A stretch of DNA of 64,000 bases, taken from Parasedimentitalea denitrificans (GTDB lineage Bacteria > Pseudomonadota > Alphaproteobacteria > Rhodobacterales > Rhodobacteraceae). A program made the translations under genes and the position numbers. Under the pieces are notes generated by a model, which saw only the letters and a program-made list of their open reading frames with translations, searched no databases and was not told the origin of the DNA. Positions 18,682 through 28,290 of the stretch are shown here, piece by piece (the stretch's first letter is position 1; every line of letters starts with the position of its first letter). Location of the stretch: contig NZ_QHLQ01000008.1 of the NCBI RefSeq assembly GCF_011813015.1, forward strand, positions 117,248 through 181,247, read 5' to 3'.

Positions 18682-19422
18682 ATGAGCCAACGCCGCATTC
18701 TGCGCCTGTCCGGTCCCGATGCTCGCAGCTTTTTGCAGGGTCTGGTGACAAATGATGTGACCAAGATCGACCAAGGTTCGGTCTATGCAGCGATGTTAAC
18801 GCCGCAGGGAAAGTATTTGGCTGACTTCTTTCTACTGTCCGACGGAGACGATGTCTTGCTAGACGTTGCTGAAGATCTGGCGGACGGGTTGTTTAAACGA
18901 CTGTCGATGTACCGGTTGCGGGCACAGGTCGAGATTTCAGACAGTGATACGCAGGTTTCACGCGGAACCGGGCCTGCCCCGTCGGGGGCTTTGGCTGATC
19001 CGCGCCATGACGCGATGGGTTGGCGGTTGTATGGTGATGTCAGTGGCGACGATGGCAGTGATTGGGACGCAATCCGGGTGGCCCATTGCATTCCAGAAAC
19101 TGGGATAGAGCTGACCACGGACAGTTTTATTCTGGAGGCCGGTTTTGAGGCCCTGAATGGGGTCGATTTCCGCAAGGGTTGCTATGTCGGTCAGGAAGTC
19201 ACCGCTCGGATGAAGCACAAGACAACGCTGCGAAAAGGATTGTGCCAAGTCGAAATCGACGGACACGCAGCACCGGGGACGTCTGTCACCATAGATGGCA
19301 AAGTGGCAGGCACTCTGTTCACTCAATCCGGGCCTAGGGCCATCGCCTATCTACGGTTTGACCGCGCGAAGGGTGATATGCAGGCCGACGACGCAATTGT
19401 TCGAATGATCAATCCGGGTTGA
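18682..19422 (+). CDS. ygfZ: YgfZ/GcvT-like folate-binding protein (Fe-S cluster maturation)
   Basis: A 246-residue protein of the YgfZ/IBA57 group, which uses tetrahydrofolate to help assemble or repair certain iron-sulfur enzymes. The diagnostic motif K-G-C-Y-x-G-Q-E is present in FRKGCYVGQEVTARMKHK, and the N terminus (LRLSGPDARSFLQGLVTNDV) is characteristic. GGAG lies six bases before the ATG at 18682; earlier in-frame ATGs at 18658 are less well placed. It is divergent from the glycosyltransferase gene. Confidence 0.92.
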   Translation: MSQRRILRLSGPDARSFLQGLVTNDVTKIDQGSVYAAMLTPQGKYLADFFLLSDGDDVLLDVAEDLADGLFKRLSMYRLRAQVEISDSDTQVSRGTGPAPSGALADPRHDAMGWRLYGDVSGDDGSDWDAIRVAHCIPETGIELTTDSFILEAGFEALNGVDFRKGCYVGQEVTARMKHKTTLRKGLCQVEIDGHAAPGTSVTIDGKVAGTLFTQSGPRAIAYLRFDRAKGDMQADDAIVRMINPG

Positions 19423-19478
19423 GCTATTCCGCTATCCGGTCCACGATCCAGCAAAACAGGTAAGGAACGAGGCCAGCT

Positions 19479-20402
19479 TTGCTACAGCTATACACTGCCA
19501 TCTGGCGCGTCAGTGGAGGCCGTCAGCTTGTCCTGATCGCGTTTTCGATAGCAATTGCCGCTTTGGCTGCACTGCCGCTTAAGTTTCAGCAGGAAATCGT
19601 CAACGCGCTGACTGATGGCGCCGCAACGGCCGAGTCTCTGTTTTGGCTCGGAGCGGGCATGATGGGGGCTATTGTCCTTAGCCTGGTGTTGAAGTGGCTG
19701 TTGGGTCTGCGTTCTGGTGTGCTGGGTGAAGACATAATAAGGCTGCTTCGTAATCGTCTGTATTCAACTACCGAAGGGCATCAAGAAGGCTCCAGCTCTA
19801 TCCAAACTGGCACGCTGACGACCGCTATTTCCGCCGAGGCCGAAGAACTGGGCAAGTTTGCCGGCAGTGCATTTTCTGAGCCAGTGGTGCAGATAGGCAC
19901 GTTAATCAGTGTGATCGGCTTCATTGCCTCGACCCAACCGGGGTTAGGCGCCATTGCACTGGCGATGATCGCTCCACAGGTTGCCTTGGTTTTGTTCACT
20001 CAGAGCCGGATCAACGCATTGGTGGCCATGCGGGTTCATATTCTGCGTCGGGCAACAGATCAGATAAGTGTCGCTGAGGCGGCCGAGGCTGAGCAAACTG
20101 TTTTGAAAGAATTCGACCGAATCTATGAAACCCGTCGACAGATGTTCATCTGGAAGTTGTCGACCAAGTTCCTGCTAAGCGCAATCAACGGGGCCGGAAC
20201 CGTGGCTGTTCTGATGCTGGGTGGTTGGCTGGTTCTACAGGGACGCACGGATGTCGGAACCGTTGTGGCCGCTACATTGGGGTTGTCCCGCCTGCAGGGG
20301 CCGACGGCCTTTTTAATCGCATTTTACCGGCAGGTAAGCGCCAATCGCGTCAAGTTCGAACTATTGCGCGATATCCTACCCCCGCGTGTTAACGCAACGT
20401 AA
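19479..20402 (+). CDS. ABC transporter transmembrane-domain protein without an ATPase domain
   Basis: A 307-residue protein resembling only the six-helix membrane half of ABC exporters: segments near residues 17-35, 58-78, 135-155, 160-180 and 238-258, plus the coupling-helix-like SVAEAAEAEQTVLKEFDRIY. No Walker A, signature or Walker B motif follows, and the frame ends normally. Translation most likely begins at TTG 19479 with GAGG upstream, as no ATG is suitably placed. It starts 57 bases after ygfZ. An ATPase partner would have to be encoded elsewhere, or the protein has another role. Confidence 0.72.
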   Translation: MLQLYTAIWRVSGGRQLVLIAFSIAIAALAALPLKFQQEIVNALTDGAATAESLFWLGAGMMGAIVLSLVLKWLLGLRSGVLGEDIIRLLRNRLYSTTEGHQEGSSSIQTGTLTTAISAEAEELGKFAGSAFSEPVVQIGTLISVIGFIASTQPGLGAIALAMIAPQVALVLFTQSRINALVAMRVHILRRATDQISVAEAAEAEQTVLKEFDRIYETRRQMFIWKLSTKFLLSAINGAGTVAVLMLGGWLVLQGRTDVGTVVAATLGLSRLQGPTAFLIAFYRQVSANRVKFELLRDILPPRVNAT

Positions 20403-20537
20403 GTTCAGGATATAAAGAAAGTTTCGCCAATTAGTTGAGCGAAAGGGCCTGTAGATTCACACTAATTTTAGACGAACATGATCTTGCATTACTACGCCCC
20501 TGTGTAACTTTTGACATAGACTTCGAAGGATTGTTTG

Positions 20538-21071
20538 ATGCGAGTATTCCTTGCCCTTGCACTGGCCGCTGCCTCGGCCGTACCGGCCAACGCCGGTTAC
20601 TGGAACTATAATGATTGGCATGTTTCCACTGACCAATTTGACACAGGCGAGGACGTACGAGTCACCTGCTATGCTCATACGGGTGGTGATGGCGACCCTG
20701 TATGGGCGTTGGAAATCTCCAACGGAGATGCGGGACCGCCGGACTTCTTCCCTGCCCCGCGTCTGGTCGAGGTTGCCCCCAGACACCACCAAACCATGAT
20801 GCATGACAATCAAACCATCGAGTTCGTTTTTGAAGCGGGCCCGACGGTCCCGGCCCAAGCGATGGCCTATGTAAACGAAGATGGTCTGTTTCAGGCAGAA
20901 AGCAGCCCCGCGCATAACTCAGTTTTAATGATGCTGATGGCGATGCGCCGCGGGACCACTGTCGAGGCATTGGGTGATAGTGAAGTCATCGCAACTGCTT
21001 CTCTGAAAGGGTTCACGGCAGCCTATGGCAAGATGATGGATGAGTGCGGCTTTACCCTGACTATGAACTAA
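20538..21071 (+). CDS. Secreted protein, unknown
   Basis: A 177-residue protein with a clear signal peptide (MRVFLALALAAASAVPANA, cleavage near residue 19), so it is probably periplasmic. The mature part contains DWHVSTDQFDTGEDVRVTCYAHTGGDG and, near the C terminus, ASLKGFTAAYGKMMDECG. Two cysteines, one in each half, could form a disulfide. No established domain recognised. The ATG at 20538 is preceded by AAGGA. A bidirectional terminator separates it from efp. Confidence 0.78.
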   Translation: MRVFLALALAAASAVPANAGYWNYNDWHVSTDQFDTGEDVRVTCYAHTGGDGDPVWALEISNGDAGPPDFFPAPRLVEVAPRHHQTMMHDNQTIEFVFEAGPTVPAQAMAYVNEDGLFQAESSPAHNSVLMMLMAMRRGTTVEALGDSEVIATASLKGFTAAYGKMMDECGFTLTMN

Positions 21072-21091
21072 ACAAACCACGATCCGTATAC

Positions 21092-21130
21092 AAAAGGCCC
21101 CGCGCTGGCGACAGCACGGGGCCCTTGTTT
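21092..21130. terminator. Bidirectional terminator between the secreted-protein gene and efp
   Basis: Arms GGCCCCGCGCTG (21096-21107) and CAGCACGGGGCC (21112-21123) with one mismatch and a GCGA loop. An A-run flanks the left and TTGTTTTT the right, so it can serve both convergent genes. Confidence 0.85.
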
Positions 21131-21145
21131 TTGATACCAGTCCAC

Positions 21146-21709
21146 TTAGGCGCGTTCGGCGTATTCCATAGTGTCAGTGTTGACGACAATCATTTCGTCC
21201 TGACCAACAAACGGTGGAACCATCACACGGACACCGTTGTCCAAAACTGCTGGCTTGAACGATTTGGCTGCGGTCTGTCCTTTGACCACTGGCTCTGTCT
21301 CAACAACCTTGCAGACCACTTTCTGTGGCACGGTGGCATGCAGAGCTTCGGATTCGTAGAATTCCACAACGATAGTCATACCATCTTGCAGAAACGGGCG
21401 ACGCTCGCCCAAAAGTTCGGCAGGAAGCTCAATTTGTTCATAGGTTTCAGTGTCCATGAACACCAGCATTCCGTCGCTCTCATAGAGAAACTGCTGGTCC
21501 TTTTGCTCTAGGCGAACTTTTTCAACTTTATCGGCACTACGGAACCGTTCGTTAAGCTTGGAGCCGTTACGAAGATTTCGCAACTCAACCTGAGCAAAAG
21601 CTCCGCCTTTGCCGGGTTTCACATGATCGACCTTAACAGCGGCCCACAGACCGTCGTTATGTTCAAGCACTGCGCCGGGGCGGATTTCGTTTCCGTTGAT
21701 TTTGGGCAT
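21146..21709 (-). CDS. efp: Elongation factor P
   Basis: Relieves ribosome stalling at polyproline stretches. The 187-residue, three-domain length is standard. The KOW-like N-terminal domain has the modification-site loop [11 protein letters not shown], with Lys34 at the tip where beta-lysylation by EpmA occurs in many bacteria. The C-terminal OB domains end at ...[12 protein letters not shown]. It starts [12 protein letters not shown] at 21709. It is divergent from the small conserved gene at 21926. Confidence 0.96.
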   Translation of the reverse strand: MPKINGNEIRPGAVLEHNDGLWAAVKVDHVKPGKGGAFAQVELRNLRNGSKLNERFRSADKVEKVRLEQKDQQFLYESDGMLVFMDTETYEQIELPAELLGERRPFLQDGMTIVVEFYESEALHATVPQKVVCKVVETEPVVKGQTAAKSFKPAVLDNGVRVMVPPFVGQDEMIVVNTDTMEYAERA

Positions 21710-21925
21710 GAGAAAAATCCTGTCCGGGTGTTGATGATTTGTTAACCGTTCCTATATCTGGCGGGATGATGCGTGGCAAGACAACGATATTTTGTGGTTA
21801 GCAAGAAAAAGGTATGCGCAATTTGCATGACAGCCATGCAACAAGAGCCTATCCGAATCGTTCAAGATCAGTCATAAGGAGCGTCACGCCAGAATTGCAA
21901 TAGCAAGAACAACAAAGGAAACGAG

Positions 21926-22243
21926 ATGAGAGATTTCGTTGACGGCACAGCTTTTAACAATGAGCAAGGCAACCGAGCCCGCAAACTGTTCGCAGCTGTA
22001 GTCTTGGCTGCGTTGGATGATGCCATTGCAGACGACAAAAAATATGGCAATGGACCTGAGCAGATTGCTCGTTGGGCACGTTCGCGCGATGGTCGCGAAG
22101 TATTGTCTTGTGCCGGTATCGACCCAAATGAGCGGGTTGTGTCCGGACTGATGGACTTTGTTGGTCGTGGTGTTCGCACCTCGGTTGCACTGTCCCGTGA
22201 AGAAAGCGAGCGCCGCAATGCTGCGCAGGCAGAAGCCGCCTAA
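21926..22243 (+). CDS. Conserved small Rhodobacteraceae protein (DUF6280-like)
   Basis: A 105-residue, mostly helical soluble protein: MRDFVDGTAFNNEQGNRARK, then LFAAVVLAALDDAIADDKKYG, ARWARSRDGREVLSCAGIDP and a charged C-terminal helix. I recall highly conserved relatives across Rhodobacteraceae, annotated as domain-of-unknown-function DUF6280, but could not check this. AGGAAACGAG precedes the ATG. A strong terminator follows, so it is a single-gene transcript. Function unknown. Confidence 0.8.
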   Translation: MRDFVDGTAFNNEQGNRARKLFAAVVLAALDDAIADDKKYGNGPEQIARWARSRDGREVLSCAGIDPNERVVSGLMDFVGRGVRTSVALSREESERRNAAQAEAA

Positions 22244-22262
22244 GTCAGGCCGCAATCAGACT

Positions 22263-22294
22263 AAAAAGGCGCGTCCTGGGGGGCGCGTTTTTTT
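22263..22294 (+). terminator. Rho-independent terminator after the small conserved gene
   Basis: Arms GGCGCGTCC (22268-22276) and GGGCGCGTT (22281-22289) with wobble pairs, then a T7 run. Confidence 0.8.
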
Positions 22295-22378
22295 ATTTCA
22301 GAGTACCGTTTTTGACCGACCTCGGACTTCCCTCGCAGGCTAAAATCAGTCATGCCAAGGAAAACACGGGAGGCAGGC

Positions 22379-23833
22379 ATGGCCAAGGCAATCATGATAC
22401 AGGGCACCGGCAGTAATGTCGGCAAGTCGATGATTGTGGCTGGTCTGGCGCGGGCTTTCGTGCGCCGTGGCCTAAAGGTCGCCCCATTCAAGCCGCAGAA
22501 CATGTCGAACAACGCTGCGGTTACACCCGAAGGCGGTGAAATTGGCCGCGCTCAGGCCCTTCAGGCCCGTGCGGCCATGTTGCAGCCGCATACAGACATG
22601 AACCCAGTTTTGCTAAAACCCGAGAGCGATACCGGGGCGCAGGTCATCGTTCAGGGCAAACGACGCGGCACGCAGGCCGCCGGATCGTTCATGCGTGACA
22701 AGTCTGGCCTGCTAGAGGCGGCGCTGGATAGTTTCCACCGCTTGGCTGCTGGCGCCGATCTGGTGTTGATCGAAGGTGCGGGATCACCTGCTGAAACCAA
22801 CCTGCGCAAGAACGACATAGCCAACATGGGGTTTGCCTGCGCGGCGGATGTGCCCGTGGTGCTGATCGGCGACATTCATCGTGGTGGGGTTATCGCTCAG
22901 ATTGTCGGTACACATGCGGTTCTGGATCAGCAAGACCTTGATCACGTTGTTGGCTTTGCCGTGAACCGGTTTCGCGGAGAGTTAAGCCTGTTTGACGGTG
23001 GTCGCGATGATATAGCGCGCCGCACTGGTTGGCCTTCTATGGGAGTCATCCCGTGGTTCTTTGACGCTTGGAAACTGCCTGCCGAGGACATGATGGATAT
23101 TGCCTCGCATAAAGGTGGGGCCTGCAAGGTTGTGGTGCCACAGCTAGAGCGAATGGCGAATTTCGATGACTTGGACCCGCTGGCGGCAGAACCCAATGTC
23201 ACGGTAGAAATCATCCCAGCCGGACGGCCCCTGCCCGGTGATGCCGATCTGGTGCTGATTCCCGGTAGCAAATCTACCATCGGTGATCTGGCCTACCTTC
23301 GGGCGCAGGGCTGGGACATCGACATTCAGGCGCACTACCGCCGGGGTGGTCACGTGCTGGGGCTGTGTGGCGGCTATCAAATGCTCGGGAAAGAGATCCA
23401 CGATCCTGAAGGTGTTGATGGTAAGGCCGGGAAAGTTACTGGGCTTGGGCTGTTGGACATTTCAACCACCATGGCAGGTGAGAAAAAGGTCGCACTGCGG
23501 CAGGCCCATACCATTGGCGGCAATGAACCTGTGTCAGGCTACGAGATCCACATGGGTCGCAGCGAAGGGCCGGACTGCGCGCGCGCATGGCTAAACGTCG
23601 AAGGCCGCCCCGAGGGAGCTGTTTCTGCTGACGGACGGGTCCGAGGGTCATACCTGCACGGGCTATTCAGCTCGGATGTATTCCGGGCAAAGTTCCTTGC
23701 GGATCTAGGGCATGAAAGCGTGGCTGGATACGACGATGGGGTCGAGGCAACGCTGGATGCGCTGGCGGACCATTTGGAGCAGTATATGGATTTGGATCAA
23801 CTGTTTGAACTGGCCCGGCCGGTCAAAGGCTGA
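22379..23833 (+). CDS. cobQ: Cobyric acid synthase
   Basis: Amidates side chains b, d, e and g of adenosylcobyrinic acid a,c-diamide in cobalamin synthesis, using glutamine and ATP. The N-terminal dethiobiotin-synthetase-like domain has the P-loop [10 protein letters not shown] (residues about 7-16) and KPQNMSNNA. The C-terminal glutaminase-type domain has the nucleophile in [11 protein letters not shown] and a His in SYLHGLF. 485 residues is standard. GGGAGG precedes the ATG at 22379. Other cob genes are not in the window, and no cobalamin riboswitch fits the short leader. Confidence 0.94.
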   Translation: MAKAIMIQGTGSNVGKSMIVAGLARAFVRRGLKVAPFKPQNMSNNAAVTPEGGEIGRAQALQARAAMLQPHTDMNPVLLKPESDTGAQVIVQGKRRGTQAAGSFMRDKSGLLEAALDSFHRLAAGADLVLIEGAGSPAETNLRKNDIANMGFACAADVPVVLIGDIHRGGVIAQIVGTHAVLDQQDLDHVVGFAVNRFRGELSLFDGGRDDIARRTGWPSMGVIPWFFDAWKLPAEDMMDIASHKGGACKVVVPQLERMANFDDLDPLAAEPNVTVEIIPAGRPLPGDADLVLIPGSKSTIGDLAYLRAQGWDIDIQAHYRRGGHVLGLCGGYQMLGKEIHDPEGVDGKAGKVTGLGLLDISTTMAGEKKVALRQAHTIGGNEPVSGYEIHMGRSEGPDCARAWLNVEGRPEGAVSADGRVRGSYLHGLFSSDVFRAKFLADLGHESVAGYDDGVEATLDALADHLEQYMDLDQLFELARPVKG

Positions 23834-23847
23834 ACCTGCTGCAGGAT

Positions 23848-25014
23848 TTAACCGAGGCCCTGCACAGCCAGGGCACGGTGAATTTCGCGGCGGACCAGCT
23901 TGCGCACATTGCGGGTAATACGTTCCCCCAGAGCGCCTTGCAGCTCTTCGCGCACGATGTCAGTGACCAGTTCACGCAGAGTTTCTTCGTCCATCACCGT
24001 TTCATCATCGGCGATACCGCCAAGAACTTCATCGGCAACAGCCTGTTCAGCCAAATGAGTGGAGTCCAGGACGTCTGCTTCGGCACGATCGAAAGTGGGT
24101 TGGTCGGATGCCGGTGTCACCTCAGGCGTGACATCAACCTGCGGATTAACGTCAACAGGCTCTTCCGTCTCAGCCGTGGCGAAAGGAGCCACCTCATCCA
24201 ACTCTTCTTCGAGATCTTCCCAAGCCAGTGTCTCGAACGAAGTACCTGCATTAGCCTCGTTTGATTCGCCATCCGGCTCCCATTGCTCGTCAGCCTGACC
24301 AATAGCGGCTTCCAGGGCGGCAATTTTCTCGGCAAAGCTTGCGGATGATTTTGTATCAGCCGATACATCAGCCTCAGCTTCACAGTCCGACGTTGATCCG
24401 GTTACCCCAGCTGCTGCAAAAAGGGTTGCACCAGGCTTTTGCCAGGGTGCGTCGCCCAGTGCTTCAGCTTGTGTTTCAGCCAGTGTTTCGGTCTCTGACC
24501 TGGCTGCTGCGGTCTCTGCCGCCTGTTCAGGCTCAGCCTTTGGCTCCTCGCCAGCCTGCTCGGCGACCTGATGAACAATCGTATCGTTGCCAAAAACCAC
24601 CGGCTCTACCGAAGGGAGAGCAGTGACAGGTTGCTCTAGAACCAGCGCCACTGATTGTTTCACCTCGAGCGCTTCGTCCGGCTGTTCGTTTTTTAGCGAA
24701 ACAGATGGTTGCGCCTCAGGCCGTCCGGCCTGTGAAAGCTCGCCTACTCTGTCTTCATCTATCATTACTGCGGCCGACATCTCTCCGGCTGATAGTTCCG
24801 CGGACAGCGTATTTTCAGTGCTCTCGGATCGATCAGAAGAAGTCACCAAATCATTTGTCACGCGCAAAGAAGGCGTCAGAACCAGACGCGGCACTGATTT
24901 CGTTTTGGGTGCCGGTTTGATTGGAAGTGGGGATTCGCGACCGTCTTCGCTTACCAAGCGGCGAATCGAAGACAACACATCTTCTATCTCAGAATGTGTT
25001 ACAGGTTCGGACAT
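23848..25014 (-). CDS. PopZ-like polar organising protein (disordered, conserved ends)
   Basis: A 388-residue, strongly acidic protein. The first 25 residues (HSEIEDVLSSIRRLVSEDGR) closely resemble the N-terminal motif of alphaproteobacterial PopZ (EEILASIRRIIxxD type). The middle (about residues 30-320) is low-complexity, rich in Glu, Ala, Pro and Val and predicted disordered. The end (DEETLRELVTDIVREELQGAL, then RITRNVRKLVRREIHRAL) is a helical bundle like the PopZ oligomerisation region. PopZ forms the polar matrix that tethers chromosome origins. The assignment rests on architecture and short motifs only; it could be a paralogous adaptor. It converges on cobQ. Confidence 0.62.
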   Translation of the reverse strand: MSEPVTHSEIEDVLSSIRRLVSEDGRESPLPIKPAPKTKSVPRLVLTPSLRVTNDLVTSSDRSESTENTLSAELSAGEMSAAVMIDEDRVGELSQAGRPEAQPSVSLKNEQPDEALEVKQSVALVLEQPVTALPSVEPVVFGNDTIVHQVAEQAGEEPKAEPEQAAETAAARSETETLAETQAEALGDAPWQKPGATLFAAAGVTGSTSDCEAEADVSADTKSSASFAEKIAALEAAIGQADEQWEPDGESNEANAGTSFETLAWEDLEEELDEVAPFATAETEEPVDVNPQVDVTPEVTPASDQPTFDRAEADVLDSTHLAEQAVADEVLGGIADDETVMDEETLRELVTDIVREELQGALGERITRNVRKLVRREIHRALAVQGLG

Positions 25015-25090
25015 AGCTCACTCATCACTTTCGCCTCTAATACGAAGTGTAACGGGATTAGCTTTTTCACACAACCGATAGTACGAATTG

Positions 25091-26509
25091 TTAATTCTTT
25101 CCTAAGGCTTTCATCACCCGATCCAAATCTTTGCTGCGCTGACTGACATGTGCTGGCGCATCTTTGACCAGGTTATAATATAGGGTCGGATCATAAATTT
25201 CGACTGACAGCCCCAGATGTTCAGCAGTCAAAAGTCCCTGCGAACTAAGCAACCCAAAGGCCGCAATGACCTGGTTCGCGCGCGCCTGAACTCGCGAGGT
25301 TTGAGCGTCGAGGAGCTCTTGCTCGGACTGCAGGACATCCAGCGTTGTTCGCGCACCCAAGGTCGCTTCTTCGCGGATGCCGTCAAAGGCAACCTGAGCG
25401 GCACGGACCCGCTCGTTCGAAGACACCAGACTGGCGCGTGAGGTTTCGAGAATGACATAGGCCTGACTGACAGTCTGCGCTACCGATCGCTGCACCGAAA
25501 TCAAGGCGCCCTTTTCCGCATCTAACCGAGCCACGCTGGCACGGCTGCCAGCCGCTAGCGCACCACCGGCATAGATTGGTTGCGAAAGAGTCAGGCTAGT
25601 ATTGGAAGAGTTTGAACCACCGGAGCCATTCCAAGAGTCAGTATAAGAGGCCGTGGCGCCAAACGACACGCTTGGTCCCAGGGATTTCGACACACTCTTG
25701 GCCGTCAGTTCAGCGGCCTTTACTGAGTGCTGCTGAGCCAGAAGCGACGGGTGGTTGCGTGCAGCAACAGAGTGCGCTGCCTGCAAGGATGTAACCCGTT
25801 GTGGCAAACTGGGTTGGCCTGCAAGGCTACCCGGAGAATGGCCAACCACTTCGATATAGACAGCCTGCGCGGTCAACAGATCACCACGGCTCTCGGTTAG
25901 GCTAGCCTGAGCACCTGCCACCCGGCTTTGCGCCAGTGCAACATCTGTCCGCGTGACTTCGCCAACCTCAAAACGGTCCTGAGCGGCCTTTAGTTCTTCT
26001 TGCAGCAGTCGCAAGTTATTGCCGCGCAGCGACACCGTATCTTGCTGCAGCAAGACGTTTACGTAGGCCTGCACAGCATTGAACAAAACCTGTTGTTCGA
26101 CATTGAGAAGAGACTGCCGGGTTGCCAGCACGGTTTCTTGCGCCGCCAGCTGGCTAAGTTGTGATGCACCACCGTCGAACAGCAACCATTGCAGGTTGAT
26201 GCCTGTGGACAGGCCCTCACTATTGGACTTTGAAATCGCCGAGCCTGTATTTACACGGCTATAGGACTGTTGTGCTGACAGCGTCCAGTTGATCACCGGG
26301 CGCAGCTTAGCCACCGCAATCGCAACATTCTCGTCCGTTGCACGCAACAGCGCCCGATTTTGCTCTAGCAAGCCACTGGTTTTATAGGCGCCAATCATCG
26401 CGTCCGAGATGTTGTCTGCCTGCGCGACCTTAGGGGCGAGAGCAACGGCAACAAGCCCGCCTGCAAAAACGAAGGTTTTTAAAAAGCCTTTTGAAACTGT
26501 CTTGCGCAT
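25091..26509 (-). CDS. tolC: TolC-family outer membrane channel
   Basis: A 472-residue outer membrane factor for type I secretion or efflux. A signal peptide of about 31 residues ends KVAQA. Two tandem repeats of helix-rich OEP domain follow, with RPVINWTLSAQQSYSR and GPSVSFGATASYTDSW as the strand segments and long coiled helices such as LGARTTLDVLQSEQELLDAQ. It trimerises to span the periplasm and outer membrane. The pcm-like gene upstream, in the same direction, is a common companion in Rhodobacterales and may share its transcript. Confidence 0.92.
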   Translation of the reverse strand: MRKTVSKGFLKTFVFAGGLVAVALAPKVAQADNISDAMIGAYKTSGLLEQNRALLRATDENVAIAVAKLRPVINWTLSAQQSYSRVNTGSAISKSNSEGLSTGINLQWLLFDGGASQLSQLAAQETVLATRQSLLNVEQQVLFNAVQAYVNVLLQQDTVSLRGNNLRLLQEELKAAQDRFEVGEVTRTDVALAQSRVAGAQASLTESRGDLLTAQAVYIEVVGHSPGSLAGQPSLPQRVTSLQAAHSVAARNHPSLLAQQHSVKAAELTAKSVSKSLGPSVSFGATASYTDSWNGSGGSNSSNTSLTLSQPIYAGGALAAGSRASVARLDAEKGALISVQRSVAQTVSQAYVILETSRASLVSSNERVRAAQVAFDGIREEATLGARTTLDVLQSEQELLDAQTSRVQARANQVIAAFGLLSSQGLLTAEHLGLSVEIYDPTLYYNLVKDAPAHVSQRSKDLDRVMKALGKN

Positions 26510-26648
26510 CTATATCGCCCCATCTGCCCAGAGCTATGTTAGCCCTTTTTACTAAAAAACCGGCCCGGGTTAAACTGGTCCCGGGCTCAGCACACTAATC
26601 TGGTTGCCGCAGTTCAGAACTGCAAGTCCAGCGCGCCCTTATTAAGGA

Positions 26649-27302
26649 TCAGAGCGCAAATTCTTTGGCCGCAGCAAATCCCGGCAACACCGGAGCGCCT
26701 GCATTGAACGCAAACCGCCACGAGATTTTATCGCCATTCTTGTACCCGACTTTGACCTGCCCTAGGGCACCGGTCATAAAGATCGCAGCAATTCGCCCGC
26801 CGTCTTTCAACTGATCCAAAAGCGATTGAGGAAGGTCCTCGACCCCACCCTGTACCAGAATGACGTCATATGGGCCATGTTCCGCAGCGCCCTCTTCCAG
26901 AGGCGCAACATGCACGATGGCATTGTCGGCACCAATCTCGCTCAGCTGTGTCTGCGCCTCGGCGGCAAGCTCTTCGTCGCCTTCAACGGCGATCACCATC
27001 TGTGCCAAACGAGCAACAACGGCAGAGGAGTAACCCATACCACAGGCCACATCCAACACCAGTTCATCGCCCTGCACGTCCAGTGCGTCCAGCATTTTGC
27101 CCAGAGTACGCGGTTCTAGCAAAGTGCGGCCCTGCCCCAGATCGATGTTCTGGTCGGCATATGCCGCCTCACGCTGGGCGCCAGCTACGAAGTTTTCACG
27201 CGGCACGTTCAGCATGGCGTCGATAATTGGATACTTGGTGACGTCCGACGGGCGGACCTGTGTATCAACCATCATGCGGCGGCGTTCGGCAAAGTCAGTC
27301 AT
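26649..27302 (-). CDS. Protein-L-isoaspartate O-methyltransferase family protein
   Basis: A 217-residue SAM-dependent methyltransferase of the Pcm family. It contains RENFVAGAQREAAYADQNI and RTLLEPRTLGKMLDAL before the SAM site LVLDVACGMGYSSAVVARL (motif I, about residue 80), IAVEGDEELA and a YDVILVQGG motif. The usual Pcm SQP motif is replaced by LEPRT, so true isoaspartyl repair activity is uncertain. It is encoded directly upstream of tolC on the same strand, with 139 bases between. Confidence 0.85.
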   Translation of the reverse strand: MTDFAERRRMMVDTQVRPSDVTKYPIIDAMLNVPRENFVAGAQREAAYADQNIDLGQGRTLLEPRTLGKMLDALDVQGDELVLDVACGMGYSSAVVARLAQMVIAVEGDEELAAEAQTQLSEIGADNAIVHVAPLEEGAAEHGPYDVILVQGGVEDLPQSLLDQLKDGGRIAAIFMTGALGQVKVGYKNGDKISWRFAFNAGAPVLPGFAAAKEFAL

Positions 27303-27406
27303 GTGCTAAACTCTTCTGTTCAGTCGGTTGTAAAAGGTTGTGCCACATCCCCGCAGGCGCGGCAACGGGGCGAAAGGGAAATTGCATGCACCGTTGCCGT
27401 ACAGTT

Positions 27407-27916
27407 CTATTTCTTTTTCACAAACTGGGTCAAAATCACGATGCGCTGGCCTTCGACCCGGCCTTCGATGTGTTCGGGATTGTCTGCCACCAGAGAAATG
27501 CTGCGCACTGCGGTGCCGCGTTTGGCGGTGAAACCGGCCCCTTTGACCACCAGATCCTTGATCAAGACCACTGTATCGCCCTGGCTAAGCATCACACCGT
27601 TGCTGTCTTTGTGCTGGCTTGGCGTCGCAACATTATCAGCCCAGGCGCGGGCCTCGTCATCCAACCACAGCTGATCCGCCAGATCCCGCGCCCAGTCATG
27701 GTCCGACAACCGAGCCAACAGCCGCGCTGCCAGCACCTGTACGGCCACATCTTCGGACCACATCGATGAAGACAGGCAGCGCCAGTGATTAGGCTCCAGT
27801 TCAGCTTCGATCTGGGTACGGCAGATTTCGCAGATCGCAGCCACAGCGCCGTCGGGGCCACCCGAAACGGGGTAGTCGGACAGCGGGGTGTCGGCAGAAC
27901 ATAGGGCGCAGGTCAT
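27407..27916 (-). CDS. PhnA (YjdM) family zinc-ribbon protein
   Basis: A 169-residue protein with an N-terminal four-cysteine zinc ribbon (CALCSADT... ICEICRT) and the C-terminal PhnA beta-barrel domain: DSNGVMLSQGDTVVLIKDLVVKGAGFTAKRGT, then NPEHIEGRVEGQRIVILTQFVKK. Despite the historic name there is no good evidence that this family acts on phosphonates. A helical insert between the zinc ribbon and the barrel makes it longer than the E. coli protein of about 111 residues. Confidence 0.88.
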   Translation of the reverse strand: MTCALCSADTPLSDYPVSGGPDGAVAAICEICRTQIEAELEPNHWRCLSSSMWSEDVAVQVLAARLLARLSDHDWARDLADQLWLDDEARAWADNVATPSQHKDSNGVMLSQGDTVVLIKDLVVKGAGFTAKRGTAVRSISLVADNPEHIEGRVEGQRIVILTQFVKKK

Positions 27917-27984
27917 TGGGAAAGGCTCCGAAAATCAGGGGTCAGAGCTGCTATAGGTCAGGATGCCGCCAATGGAAAGCAAGG

Positions 27985-28290
27985 CTAACGGTCGCAGTTG
28001 CCACAAAATGGGGTCGCCGGGTTGCTATCCAGATGTGCATCGTCAATGTCGTCTCCGCAAATCTGACAGAACCCATAGCTGCCCTCTCGCAGGCGCGCCA
28101 GCGCCGCTTCGATCTGATGCAGTTCATCTGCGTTGCTGTTTCCCCTAATTTCATCGCTTGGCCGCGTCGGCTGCTCTAGCTGCCAACTCAGCGGCCTTGC
28201 CCCAACCAATTGGCGTTTTGCACCCGGCAACTTCCCGGCCAATCCCCGCCGAATTGTCTCTAGCGCATACCTTCGAGCGGCCAAATTCAT
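27985..28290 (-). CDS. DksA/TraR-type C4 zinc-finger protein
   Basis: A 101-residue protein with a C-terminal DksA-type zinc finger, CQICGDDI...FCGNCD (four Cys), preceded by a short helical segment (SNADELHQIEAALARLREGSYG). It lacks the long coiled coil of full-length DksA and therefore belongs with the short TraR/YbiI-like forms, which can bind the RNA polymerase secondary channel. Such a role here is inferred. GGAG lies seven bases before the ATG at 28290. Confidence 0.85.
   Translation of the reverse strand: MNLAARRYALETIRRGLAGKLPGAKRQLVGARPLSWQLEQPTRPSDEIRGNSNADELHQIEAALARLREGSYGFCQICGDDIDDAHLDSNPATPFCGNCDR

Noticed and set aside
22295..22378. Cobalamin riboswitch before cobQ
   Set aside because: The leader between the upstream terminator and the start is only about 85 bases and shows no B12-box-like segment.
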